Assembly: GCF_004118675.1 (NCBI RefSeq)
Contig: NZ_SDHZ01000004.1
Location: 62,001-126,000, forward strand
Direction of reading: 5' to 3'
DNA from: Filimonas effusa
GTDB lineage: Bacteria > Bacteroidota > Bacteroidia > Chitinophagales > Chitinophagaceae
Length of the DNA: 64,000 nucleotides
The notes under the pieces were generated by a model. That model searched no databases and was not told the origin of the DNA. It saw nothing but the letters and a program-made list of their open reading frames with translations. Below, piece by piece: positions 1-9,076 of the stretch. The number at the start of each line of letters is the position of its first letter. The first letter of the stretch is position 1. Position numbers and translations under genes: made by a program.

Positions 1-1
1 C

Positions 2-409
2 TATACCGATGAAGCACGCACCAAAACAACCCTTCTCCAGGGCAGTGTTCGCGTAGCAGCCTTACCGGCGTCTCCTGGGAGCAAATCAGCAGTTATTACC
101 CTGCAGCCTGGTCAGCAGGCCCTGTTAAACAATAATGGGTTAGAGGTAGACAACGATCCTGATATGCAGGAGGTGCTGGCCTGGAAAAACGGACAACTGG
201 ATCTCAGGAATCTTGATGTGAAAGCGCTTATGCGGCAGCTCTCGCGATGGTACGATGTAGACGTCGTATTCCAGGGGCCTGTACCTACGGGTGCTTTCGG
301 TGGTATTCTTGATCACAGGCTTTATTTGTCCAATATCCTGGAAGTGCTGGAAGCACGGGGTATTCACTGCAAACTGGAAGGAAAAAAGCTATACGTATCG
401 TCGAGATAA
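2..409 (+). CDS. FecR-family anti-sigma factor, 3' part only
   Basis: The gene enters from the left edge in frame 2 and ends at TAA 407-409, leaving 135 C-terminal residues. The first visible residues (a TKTTLLQGSVRV stretch followed by LQPGQQA) are the end of the periplasmic FecR domain. The last ~70 residues look like the DUF4974 domain that follows FecR in Bacteroidota. Proteins of this family span the inner membrane, hold an ECF sigma factor inside and sense the signalling domain of an outer-membrane TonB transducer outside. The next gene is a SusC with such an N-terminal STN domain, so this FecR is probably its partner. The sigma factor and the membrane segment would lie left of the window. 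Family call is secure; partner assignment is inference from order. Confidence 0.88.
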   Translation, partial: YTDEARTKTTLLQGSVRVAALPASPGSKSAVITLQPGQQALLNNNGLEVDNDPDMQEVLAWKNGQLDLRNLDVKALMRQLSRWYDVDVVFQGPVPTGAFGGILDHRLYLSNILEVLEARGIHCKLEGKKLYVSSR

Positions 410-490
410 CAAGATATAAACCCTGTTTTTTGATTTTTAAACTCCCAAAGCGCATGACAAAGTAAGACTATGCGTTACCTGCAATAAAAA

Positions 491-518
491 ACCGGAAGCG
501 CTCTGACCTGCTCCCGGT
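491..518. other. Short inverted repeat between fecR and susC
   Basis: ACCGG at 491-495 plus AGC at 497-499 can pair with GCT at 510-512 plus CCGGT at 514-518. It follows an A-run but has no T-tract, so it is at best a weak terminator or a leader structure. The rest of the 410-598 gap holds only a 12-bp AT-rich palindrome (GTTTAATTAAAC, 568-579) about 20 bases before the susC start. Confidence 0.3.
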
Positions 519-598
519 AGATTGTTGCGGCATTAACGCTAAACAAGGCATTTCGAGAAAAAAGACTGTTTAATTAAACCTCAACTAACAACAAAGCT

Positions 599-3500
599 AT
601 GAAACTGGCAGCGTTATGCAAACGCCTGTTTTGGAACGGGTATTTGTCTAGAAAAAACAATTATTCCGGGGATTCCGTACTTAGGGCCGCACAGGCAATA
701 AACCCGGGTAAAATTTTACTGGTTATGAGAATTAGCGTGATTCTTCTTTTTGTTCTTGCCCAGCAGGTAAGCGCAAAAACCTTTTCACAAACCGTGACTT
801 TAACGGCTAAAAGAGTGCCGTTGACGCAGGTATTTAGTACTATCAAACAACAAACAGGATACTCTTTTTTCTGGGACCAGCAATTGCTGGACAAAGCTCC
901 TTTAATTAATATATCCGTTAAAGACGCGTCTATCGAAACCGCACTGGATAATTGCTTGAAAGGACTTAACCTTTCTTACGAGATCAAAGGCAATATCGTC
1001 CTCATCAAACAAAGAGTCGCTGCTGTAACTAAAGAAACAGTAGCTGCGCTGGCGGCGCCGCCGCAGGCTGAAAGGCATAAGATTGGTGGTGTAGTTACTG
1101 ATGAGACGGGCAAACCGCTTGCAGGTGCTATTATTTTGCTGGAACCTTTCAGCTGGAAAACAGCCACCAATAACAAAGGTGAATACAGTTTTTCCGATGT
1201 GCCTAATGGCCGTTACCGTCTTGAGATCACTTATGTAGGCTATAGCGCCCGCAGCAGAACTTTGATCGTTGAAGGCGATGTGCTTAATACGAATGTGCAG
1301 ATGGTGCCCGAAGTAGCAGAGCAGGAGGAAGTAGTGCTGAGCACCGGTTATCAGAAACTCAAGAAGAATACAGTTACAGGTTCTTTTTCCGTGATCAGTT
1401 CCAAAGAGATCAAGGAAACACCTTCTCCCAATATTATGGAGCGCCTGGAGGGTAAAGTACCTGGCGTTCGCTTTGATGTTCGTAACAATACGATCCAGGT
1501 TCGTGGTGTGAGTGTTTTTGGCGGCCGTTTGGCGAACCCTGTTGCTCCGCTTATCGTGATCGATGGTTTTCCTTATATTGATCAGCAGCTGACCAATATT
1601 TCTGCTACAGATCTGACAACGGGCGCCAATTCAGGGTCTGTAAACCCGCTGGATGTGATTCCTCCTTCTTATTCCGGTAATTCCATTCTCAGCTCTTTCA
1701 ACCCCGACGACATTGAAAGCATTACCTTTCTGAAGGATGCGGCTGCTGCAGCGATCTGGGGTGCGAGCGCTGCGAATGGCGTAATTGTGATAGAGACCAA
1801 AAGAGGCAGGAAGAATACGCCTATGACGGTGAGCCTTAACGCTACCTATTCTACATCAAAACCTGCCAGCGTATCGAGCATCAATGCTATGAATTCTGCG
1901 CAGTATATAGACCTGGAGCAGGAATTATTCGATAAAGGTTTTTATCCCGATCCATATACAAGCTACAGGTATCCTAACAATACGGAAGCCATAGACTGGA
2001 TGGTAAGGGCGAAAAGAGGGATGGTTACTGCTGCCCAGCGTGATTCTGCACTCAATGCGTTGAGCATGCTGAACAATGCAGGCCAGATGGAACAATACCT
2101 GTTGCAAAAAGTGAAGTCGCAGCAATACAGCCTCAACGTTTCCGGCGGCAGCGACAATATGACCTACAATATATCGGGAGGTTATATGAGGAACAATCCT
2201 GTGTTCAAAAGCAACCATGCCGAGAACTACTTCATCAATAGCAGTGTCAACAATGACTTTTTGAATAAGAGGCTGAGCCTGGCAACCATCGTCAATTATA
2301 CCTATTCTAAAAGTAATATGAATGTTGCCGCTCTGCAGGGGCTGGGAACGGGCACTTTTGGATTGGCTCCTTACCAGATGCTGGCTGATGCGAATGGTAA
2401 TCCTATCCGCAGGGCTATTCTTTTCAAGGAGAATATTGCCGACAGCCTTGAGCGTCTTGGTCATATGTCGTGGCGCTACAATCCGATCGACGAGTTAAAC
2501 TATAACAATACAGTTCTCGAGAAATCTGCTATCAGGGTAAACGTAAACCTTACGGGCCGGATCACCAACTGGCTGAGTGCCCAGGTGTCGGGGCAGTTAC
2601 AGCGTAATACAGAGCGCCAGGACAATATCCAGGATCTCAACAGCTATGCTACGCGTGAGTTGGTGAACATAGGATCTGTTTATTCTGCGGGCCGGATCAC
2701 CAACAATTTCCCGAAGGGTGGTGTGTATAAGATGGCTAACCAGGATGGTGAAGACTATAGCCTGAGAGGCCAGCTTAACGGACAAAAAAGCTGGAATGAA
2801 GGTAAACATCAGCTGACTGCGCTTGCGGGCGCCGAGATCAGGCAAACGAAAGGGTTGGCCTACAAGCAAGCCCGTTATGGATATGATCCCACGCTTAACA
2901 GTTCTGTAGCGGTGAATCCTACGACACCTTATGCTACCATGTATGGTTATACGACTACCATTGGTTACATGGATGGTAATGTGTATAAGACACGTGTTCG
3001 CTATCTTTCTTATTATTCCAATGCCAGCTATACCTACCTGGGTAAATATTCGATTTCCGGCAGCGCCCGTTTCGACGATTATACCATGGTGGGAGTAAGA
3101 CGAGACAAGCGTGCAGTGCCGCTTTGGTCGGCAGGTTTCCGCTGGGATGTTGCCAGGGAAAACTTTATGTCGGGTGTGAAGTGGATCAATAGTCTTGGTT
3201 TCAGAGGTTCATGGGGTACCGGCGGTAATATTTCAAAAAGCGCTCTTGCTTATCCTGTTGTTACCATTGGTTCTGACAGTTATACCCAGCGTCCTTTTGC
3301 GACTATCAACGGTTTTGCCAACCCTACGCTTACATGGTCTACTACAAGAACCGTTAACGCGGGAATAGACGCTGCCATGTTCAATAACAGGCTGAGTTTG
3401 CAGTTTGACATTTATGAAAAGCGTTCTACCAATATCATTGCGAGTTTCCCGTATAACCCCACCTATGGGTTCTCTACTATCGAGTATAACACGGGTACTA

Positions 3501-4339
3501 TGTCGAACCATGGTTTAGAAGGCGTGATTTCCGGAGATGCGGTAAAAACCAAGAATTTCAAGTGGACCCCTTCCTTCAACATTTCTTATAATACCAATAA
3601 AGTAACCGACAATCGTTATCCGATCACTGAAACAACATCTGCTATTGGCAGGTCGCTTACTTCGGGATATGCTTTAGATGCGTTATGGGTGTTTCGCTGG
3701 GCAGGTCTTGATCCTACGAATGGCCAGGGCCGTATCTATGATTCGAAAGGCGCTATTATCAACAGCTGGGGATTCCCTTCGCTGTATGCCAAGGACCAGG
3801 TATATGCAGGGCGTCTTACCCCTCCTGTATTCGGTGCCATCAGCAATGATTTCGTTTATAAGAACTGGAAGCTTTCTACCCGTATTGTTTACAACGTGGG
3901 ACATAAATTCCTGAAAACGGATCTTACCAGCGCCCAGTATCCATCAAGTACACAAATGAGTGGCAAACTGAGCTCTTCAAGAGTGCTGGTTAACCGCTGG
4001 CGCAAACCTGGTGATGAAGCGTTTACAAATGTGCCCGGTATCAGTACAAGTAATCCGAACACCAATTCCGTGTTCTTCTATGGCAACTCTGATATAGCGG
4101 TGAGAGATGCAAGCCATGCGCGTTTCCAGCAGCTTACGCTTGCTTACCAGTTCCCTAACGAGATGTTGCGTAAAACAGGATTCTTTAAATCTGCTGCTGC
4201 AGCGATCACAGCGAGCAACCTGGGTATTATCTGGAGAAAGAATAAAGATGGTATCGATCCCGATTATATCGTGACAGAGACTTATAACAACCTGCCTCCG
4301 GTAGTGAATTATTCATTAAACCTTCAGCTTACCTTTTAA
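599..4339 (+). CDS. SusC/RagA-family TonB-linked outer membrane protein
   Basis: A 1246-residue outer-membrane transporter/transducer that takes up a nutrient with its SusD partner using TonB energy. Order of parts: a long basic N-terminus; a signal peptide that really begins at Met43 (MRISVILLFVLAQQVSA, cleavage near residue 59); an STN domain (about 65-136); a carboxypeptidase-regulatory-like beta domain (about 160-245, starting GGVVTDETGKPLAG); a plug (about 250-380); then a large beta barrel ending in an aromatic residue (LNLQLTF), as outer-membrane barrels do. The STN domain means it also signals to a FecR protein, and one lies just upstream. A start at 725 would give a normal signal peptide; the longer start at 599 adds 42 residues. 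The stop overlaps the susD start by one base (TAATG). The substrate cannot be told, since no glycoside hydrolase or specific peptidase accompanies it. Confidence 0.95.
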   Translation: MKLAALCKRLFWNGYLSRKNNYSGDSVLRAAQAINPGKILLVMRISVILLFVLAQQVSAKTFSQTVTLTAKRVPLTQVFSTIKQQTGYSFFWDQQLLDKAPLINISVKDASIETALDNCLKGLNLSYEIKGNIVLIKQRVAAVTKETVAALAAPPQAERHKIGGVVTDETGKPLAGAIILLEPFSWKTATNNKGEYSFSDVPNGRYRLEITYVGYSARSRTLIVEGDVLNTNVQMVPEVAEQEEVVLSTGYQKLKKNTVTGSFSVISSKEIKETPSPNIMERLEGKVPGVRFDVRNNTIQVRGVSVFGGRLANPVAPLIVIDGFPYIDQQLTNISATDLTTGANSGSVNPLDVIPPSYSGNSILSSFNPDDIESITFLKDAAAAAIWGASAANGVIVIETKRGRKNTPMTVSLNATYSTSKPASVSSINAMNSAQYIDLEQELFDKGFYPDPYTSYRYPNNTEAIDWMVRAKRGMVTAAQRDSALNALSMLNNAGQMEQYLLQKVKSQQYSLNVSGGSDNMTYNISGGYMRNNPVFKSNHAENYFINSSVNNDFLNKRLSLATIVNYTYSKSNMNVAALQGLGTGTFGLAPYQMLADANGNPIRRAILFKENIADSLERLGHMSWRYNPIDELNYNNTVLEKSAIRVNVNLTGRITNWLSAQVSGQLQRNTERQDNIQDLNSYATRELVNIGSVYSAGRITNNFPKGGVYKMANQDGEDYSLRGQLNGQKSWNEGKHQLTALAGAEIRQTKGLAYKQARYGYDPTLNSSVAVNPTTPYATMYGYTTTIGYMDGNVYKTRVRYLSYYSNASYTYLGKYSISGSARFDDYTMVGVRRDKRAVPLWSAGFRWDVARENFMSGVKWINSLGFRGSWGTGGNISKSALAYPVVTIGSDSYTQRPFATINGFANPTLTWSTTRTVNAGIDAAMFNNRLSLQFDIYEKRSTNIIASFPYNPTYGFSTIEYNTGTMSNHGLEGVISGDAVKTKNFKWTPSFNISYNTNKVTDNRYPITETTSAIGRSLTSGYALDALWVFRWAGLDPTNGQGRIYDSKGAIINSWGFPSLYAKDQVYAGRLTPPVFGAISNDFVYKNWKLSTRIVYNVGHKFLKTDLTSAQYPSSTQMSGKLSSSRVLVNRWRKPGDEAFTNVPGISTSNPNTNSVFFYGNSDIAVRDASHARFQQLTLAYQFPNEMLRKTGFFKSAAAAITASNLGIIWRKNKDGIDPDYIVTETYNNLPPVVNYSLNLQLTF

Positions 4340-5727
4340 TGTTTAATAATATGAAACGTAAAATATTTATATACATAGGCATAGTACTGGCGGTGGCATC
4401 GGCCTCCTGTCGTAAATATGTTGAAATTCCTATTGAAGGAAGGCGTGTACTGGAAAATACGGAAGACTATGCGAGCCTGCTGTACAACCCGAACAACATG
4501 CTGAGAAGCTATTCTTATCCTATTTATGCGGGTGATGATGTGGGGTCTGATAACGATACCTGGCAAAACGGAATTGCGAACAACTCTAATGGCAGGGCTT
4601 ATTCATGGGCATCGGAGATCATGCTCAATGCTGCCCAGGAAGACAATGACTGGACGAACCTGTATTACAGCATTTATGTGACCAACCTGGCCATTGTAAA
4701 TGTAATGGACAGCAAGAATGGTACAGATGCCCAAAAACGCAAGGTGCTGGCACAGGCGCTGGTGAACAGGGCATTTTACTATCTCACACTTGTGAACATT
4801 TATGCGAAGCAATATGATGCTGCTACTGCAGCAACAGATCCGGGTGTGCCCATGCGGCTTGATGATCTTGTAACGGGCAGTCTTGACCGTAAATCTGTTC
4901 AGACGGTATATAACCAGATACTGGCCGACCTTAACCAGGCGCTGAGTATCTCTGAATTACCGAATGTGGGAGACTACACTACCGATGCGTCGAAAGCGGC
5001 TGGTTACGCGTTGCTTGCGCGTACTTACCTGAATATGCGCAATTTCACCGAGGCCAAGAAAGCGGCTGAAAGTGCATTAAGCCTTCAGTCTGGTTTACTT
5101 GATCTGAATAATTATATTTCGGGCTTCACCAACTATCCGCAGCGTCATGTAGATCCGGAAGTGATCTTGTGTAAGATTGCGGGTCCTATAGGTGCTATGC
5201 CTGTGAGTAATGCCCAGTTAACATTATTTGCCGATAGCGTTGACCTCAGGTATAAAGTGCTTATCAAGCCAGGTTCTTTTGCCGGCACTTACAACGCTTA
5301 CCTGCCTTACATTTATGTGAAGGCAAATATTGCCAACCAAGGGTATATGTCAGGTCCTACTGTTCCTGAAATGTTCCTTATCAAGGCTGAGTGTGAAGCG
5401 AGAGCTAATGATGCCGGAGCTGCTGTTACTACGCTGAACACCCTGCGCAAGAAGCGTTTTACCGCTGCCGACTACCGCGATCTTACTGCGGCAAACGGAA
5501 CGGCGGCGTTACAGCTGGCTTTACTTGAAAGAAGAAGAGAATTGATGGGTTCCGGTATGCGCTGGTTTGATCAGCGGCGTCTTACCAAAGATGGCTTAAC
5601 ACCTACCATTACCAGAGTGCTGAAGGGCACCACCTATACATTGGAACCAGGCAGCAACAGGTATACCTTCGCCATTGCTCAGAAATATATTGATCTTAAC
5701 CCCGAGATCACTCAAAACCCCCGTTAA
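4339..5727 (+). CDS. SusD/RagB-family outer membrane lipoprotein
   Basis: A 462-residue surface lipoprotein that acts as the lid and ligand-binding subunit of the SusC transporter. The N-terminus is a lipoprotein signal ending at Cys24 (hydrophobic stretch, then ASAS before the Cys). The second Met at codon 5 (4351) is an equally good start. The early region (NTEDYASLLYNPNNM) and the C-terminal block with ERRRELMGSGMRWFDQRRL are typical of this family. It is coupled to susC through the TAATG overlap and followed by a strong terminator at 5750-5800, so fecR-regulated susC-susD is probably a two-gene transcript. Function by family; ligand unknown. Confidence 0.93.
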   Translation: MFNNMKRKIFIYIGIVLAVASASCRKYVEIPIEGRRVLENTEDYASLLYNPNNMLRSYSYPIYAGDDVGSDNDTWQNGIANNSNGRAYSWASEIMLNAAQEDNDWTNLYYSIYVTNLAIVNVMDSKNGTDAQKRKVLAQALVNRAFYYLTLVNIYAKQYDAATAATDPGVPMRLDDLVTGSLDRKSVQTVYNQILADLNQALSISELPNVGDYTTDASKAAGYALLARTYLNMRNFTEAKKAAESALSLQSGLLDLNNYISGFTNYPQRHVDPEVILCKIAGPIGAMPVSNAQLTLFADSVDLRYKVLIKPGSFAGTYNAYLPYIYVKANIANQGYMSGPTVPEMFLIKAECEARANDAGAAVTTLNTLRKKRFTAADYRDLTAANGTAALQLALLERRRELMGSGMRWFDQRRLTKDGLTPTITRVLKGTTYTLEPGSNRYTFAIAQKYIDLNPEITQNPR

Positions 5728-5749
5728 AAGAAATCCCCGTTTTATGAAT

Positions 5750-5800
5750 AACAGCTGGAGTAGCCATTATGTGGCTACTCCCTGGCTGTTCTTTGTTTAA
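5750..5800 (+). terminator. Rho-independent terminator after susD
   Basis: A two-part stem: AACAGC 5750-5755 pairs with GCTGTT 5785-5790, and AGTAGCCA pairs with TGGCTACT inside it. The T-rich sequence CTTTGTTTAA follows. It separates the susCD unit from gldA and lies across the upstream in-frame ATG (5769) of the gldA reading frame, which argues against that start. Confidence 0.85.
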
Positions 5801-5810
5801 AATCAACGTT

Positions 5811-6740
5811 ATGAACGAACCTATAGTAAGCGTTAAAAACCTGTCTCACCGCTACAGCGTTCAATGGGCTGTCCGTGATATAAGTTTTGAGCTCAATAAA
5901 AACGGCATTTATGGACTGCTTGGTGCCAATGGTGCGGGTAAGTCTACCATTATGAATGTGATGTGTGGTGTTATCAAACAAACGCAGGGTGATGTGTTCA
6001 TCAGGGGAGTTGACCTTGGGCGCTATCCTGAGAAAGCCAAACGTTATATAGGGTTTCTGCCACAGCAGCCGCCTTTACAAAATGATCTCACCGTAGAAGA
6101 GTTTCTCACGCATGCGGCGAATCTCCGGCTTATGGATTCTTCCAAAGTAAAAAACGCCGTTACCGAAGTAATGGGCAAATGTGCCATCAGTCATTTCAGG
6201 AAGCGACTTATCCGCAATCTTTCCGGTGGTTACCAGCAGCGCGTTGGTATTGCCCAGGCCATTATACACAAGCCTGATTTCGTAGTACTCGATGAACCTA
6301 CCAATGGTCTGGATCCCAACCAGATCCTTGAAGTGAGAGGTCTTATCCGTGAAATTGCGGAAGAGCGTACCGTTGTATTATCCACGCATATACTCCAGGA
6401 GGTGCAGGCGCTTTGCGACCATATTTGGATGATCAATGAAGGTTCCATGATCTTCTCCGGATCGATGGAAGAATTCGACAATTATATTGTTCCCAATACC
6501 CTTACCGTATCGCTTGTTGCCAGTCCTTCTGCGGAGGAGCTGATGAAAATTCCGGGGGTAGTAGGCGTAGAAGAACTTGGCGGGATCCGCTACAGGATCC
6601 GCTTTACCGACGCACAGGAGGCTATTGAAAGAATCGTTGAAACCAGTGTTCATAAAAACTGGAGACTCGTCGAAATAGCCGTTGAAAAGAATTCACTCGA
6701 AACGGTATTCGCTGAATTAAGCAGAAAAAAATCTAAATAA
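5811..6740 (+). CDS. gldA: GldA-type ABC transporter ATP-binding protein
   Basis: A 309-residue ABC ATPase. Walker A GANGAGKST at residues 38-46, signature LSGGY at about 137, Walker B with the VVLDEPTNGLDP block at about 157-168, and a C-terminal extension typical of ABC-2 ATPases. The start at 5811 (MNEPIVSVKN) is preferred because the upstream ATG at 5769 sits inside the susD terminator hairpin. The following gene is a fused GldF-GldG, and the pairing makes GldA the best family name. In Flavobacterium johnsoniae GldA, GldF and GldG form an ABC transporter required for gliding; in Chitinophagaceae the transporter may serve gliding or another envelope export role. No substrate is known from the sequence. 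Confidence 0.87.
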   Translation: MNEPIVSVKNLSHRYSVQWAVRDISFELNKNGIYGLLGANGAGKSTIMNVMCGVIKQTQGDVFIRGVDLGRYPEKAKRYIGFLPQQPPLQNDLTVEEFLTHAANLRLMDSSKVKNAVTEVMGKCAISHFRKRLIRNLSGGYQQRVGIAQAIIHKPDFVVLDEPTNGLDPNQILEVRGLIREIAEERTVVLSTHILQEVQALCDHIWMINEGSMIFSGSMEEFDNYIVPNTLTVSLVASPSAEELMKIPGVVGVEELGGIRYRIRFTDAQEAIERIVETSVHKNWRLVEIAVEKNSLETVFAELSRKKSK

Positions 6741-6767
6741 TTGGGGACTGACCTTATACAATAAGAC

Positions 6768-9059
6768 ATGAAGACAATATACAAAATAGCAAAAACAGAA
6801 CTACAGGTGATGTTCTATTCACCGGTGGCCTGGCTCATCCTCGTTATTTTTACTTTTCAGACCGGTATGATCTTCGCCGGCAATTTCGACGGATGGATAC
6901 GACTGGGTATTATGAAAATACCTTTGAACGGCGCTACAATCCAGACTTTTGCAGGCTGGGCTGGTGTTTTCGTTAAAGTGCAATCTTATCTTTATTTGTA
7001 TGTTCCCCTGTTAACCATGAGTATCATGAGCCGGGAATTGGGGAGTGGCTCCATCAAGTTATTATACTCTTCTCCTGTTACCAATAGCCAGATTATCCTG
7101 GGTAAATACCTTTCCCTGGTGATCTTTGGATTGGCTATAATTGGCATCCTGGCAGTATATGGCGTGTTTGCAATGTTCACCATTGTAAATGCCGAAATTC
7201 CTTATATTCTTACAGGTTTGCTGGGCCTCTTCCTGCTGTTCTGTGCCTATGCAGCAATTGGCTTGTTTATGTCTTCGCTTACCACCTATAATATTGTTGC
7301 CGCCCTCGGTACGCTTTGCATTTTTGCGTTACTCGCTTTTGTAAGAGGGGTAGGGCAGGATATCGCTTTTGTGCGTGATATCACTTATTGGCTGGCGATA
7401 TCCGGGCGTAGCGATACATTTATTGCAGGTATGATCACCAGCGAAGATGTCATCTATTTCATTGTGGTGGTAGCGCTCTTCCTCGCTTTTACCATCATTA
7501 AATTGCAGGCCGGACGTCGTAAAACCTCAGCGCTGAAAGTAGTGGGTAGGTACGCGATCGCATTTATGGCAGCTTCATTTATTGGCTATTTTAGCTCCAA
7601 GCCTGCTTTGAAAAGCTATTACGACGCTACCCGCACCAAAGAAAATACACTTACACGCAGCAGCCAGGAGGTTATGTCTAAATTAACAGGCGGCTTTACC
7701 ATTCATACCTATACCAATATGCTGGATCCTAACTATCATATTGCGCTGCCGGTGAATTATAAAGGCGATGTAGACAACTTCAAAAGATACATCCGCTTCA
7801 AACCGGATATCAAACTGGATTATACATATTACTATCAGCATGCACCTAACCCTATGCTGGAAAGAATGTATCCTAAATTAAACGATCTGCAACGTCTCGA
7901 TACGTTGAAGAAACTGAATAAATGGAAATTCGATATTCAGCCTTATAGCGCTATCAATCCAAAATTGGACCTCTCAACCGAAGGTTTTCGCTTCGTAAGG
8001 GTTCTGGAACGCGACAATGGCCAGAAAACCTTCCTGCGTGTTTACAATGACATGAGGCGCTTACCCTCCGAATCGGAGATCACTGCCGCCATCAAACGAC
8101 TGGTAATGAAATTGCCAGTAGTAGGCTTCGTTTCAGGTCATGGCGAACGTGAGAGCGACGGGGAACAGGATCGTGGTTATAACATGATTGCCAAGGAAAA
8201 AACTTTCCGCTATGCACTCATTAACCAGGGCTTCGACTTTACAAATGTATCACTGCAACAGCCGGTGGGCGATTCTATCCGTATCCTGGTAATAGCGGAA
8301 CCTAAACTGGCTTATACGCCGCAGGAACAGGCCAATCTCGACCAGTACATTGCCAGGGGCGGTAACCTTATCATCGCCGGTGAACCCGGACGCCAGGCAC
8401 AGATGAATGCGATAACGGCACAGCTGGGTGTGCAATTCCTGCCCGGACGTTTGGTAAAGCCTAACGCCAAGTTCCAGGCCGATCTTATGATTCAGAAGCC
8501 TACTGACGACGCCGTTGCCTTCTCCGATAATTTCCAGGTAATGCGTAAAAGGGAGGAAGTGATAACCATGCCCGCAACAGCAGGACTTGCCTACACGACC
8601 GATAAAGGTTTTGATGTGAAAACCCTGTTCCGCAGCGACTCCGCCGGTAGCTGGAATGAAGTGGAAACAACTGATTTCATCGACGATAGCGCCCGCCTCA
8701 ATCCCGCAGCTGGAGAGGTAGAGCAATCTTATCCTACAGTACTGGCACTCTCGAGAAAGGTAAACAACAAAGAACAAAAGATCCTGGTAACAGGCGACGC
8801 CGACTGGATGAGTAATGGTGAACTGGGTATGAATAGGAACGATGTGCAGTCTGCCAATTTCACGCTGTTGGTAAGCAGCTTCTTCTGGTTATCCGATGGA
8901 GAAGTGCCTATCGATATGCGTCGCGATCCACCAACGGATACTTCATTGAGAATAGGTGAAGGTGCATGGGATTTCTGGGGTATATTTTTTAAATGGGGTT
9001 TCGCTGCCGCTCTGCTGGCAACCAGTATCATTATCTGGATCCGCAGAAGAGGTAGATAA
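6768..9059 (+). CDS. GldF-GldG fusion: ABC-2 permease joined to auxiliary domain
   Basis: A 763-residue protein with two parts normally encoded by separate genes in Flavobacterium. Residues 1-250 are an ABC-2 permease with about six membrane segments (beginning with a Trp-Leu-Ile rich helix near residue 18). Residues about 280-700 form the large extracytoplasmic GldG/ABC_transp_aux domain, with the GFVSGHGERESDGEQDRGYN stretch and a later NLIIAGEPGR stretch. One last membrane helix lies near 735-755, followed by a basic end (IRRRGR). It starts 27 bases after gldA. With GldA it would make a complete transporter from two genes. Domain assignment is secure; the gliding role is inferred from family. 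Confidence 0.88.
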   Translation: MKTIYKIAKTELQVMFYSPVAWLILVIFTFQTGMIFAGNFDGWIRLGIMKIPLNGATIQTFAGWAGVFVKVQSYLYLYVPLLTMSIMSRELGSGSIKLLYSSPVTNSQIILGKYLSLVIFGLAIIGILAVYGVFAMFTIVNAEIPYILTGLLGLFLLFCAYAAIGLFMSSLTTYNIVAALGTLCIFALLAFVRGVGQDIAFVRDITYWLAISGRSDTFIAGMITSEDVIYFIVVVALFLAFTIIKLQAGRRKTSALKVVGRYAIAFMAASFIGYFSSKPALKSYYDATRTKENTLTRSSQEVMSKLTGGFTIHTYTNMLDPNYHIALPVNYKGDVDNFKRYIRFKPDIKLDYTYYYQHAPNPMLERMYPKLNDLQRLDTLKKLNKWKFDIQPYSAINPKLDLSTEGFRFVRVLERDNGQKTFLRVYNDMRRLPSESEITAAIKRLVMKLPVVGFVSGHGERESDGEQDRGYNMIAKEKTFRYALINQGFDFTNVSLQQPVGDSIRILVIAEPKLAYTPQEQANLDQYIARGGNLIIAGEPGRQAQMNAITAQLGVQFLPGRLVKPNAKFQADLMIQKPTDDAVAFSDNFQVMRKREEVITMPATAGLAYTTDKGFDVKTLFRSDSAGSWNEVETTDFIDDSARLNPAAGEVEQSYPTVLALSRKVNNKEQKILVTGDADWMSNGELGMNRNDVQSANFTLLVSSFFWLSDGEVPIDMRRDPPTDTSLRIGEGAWDFWGIFFKWGFAAALLATSIIIWIRRRGR

Positions 9060-9076
9060 TTTTAAGAGGTATTATT

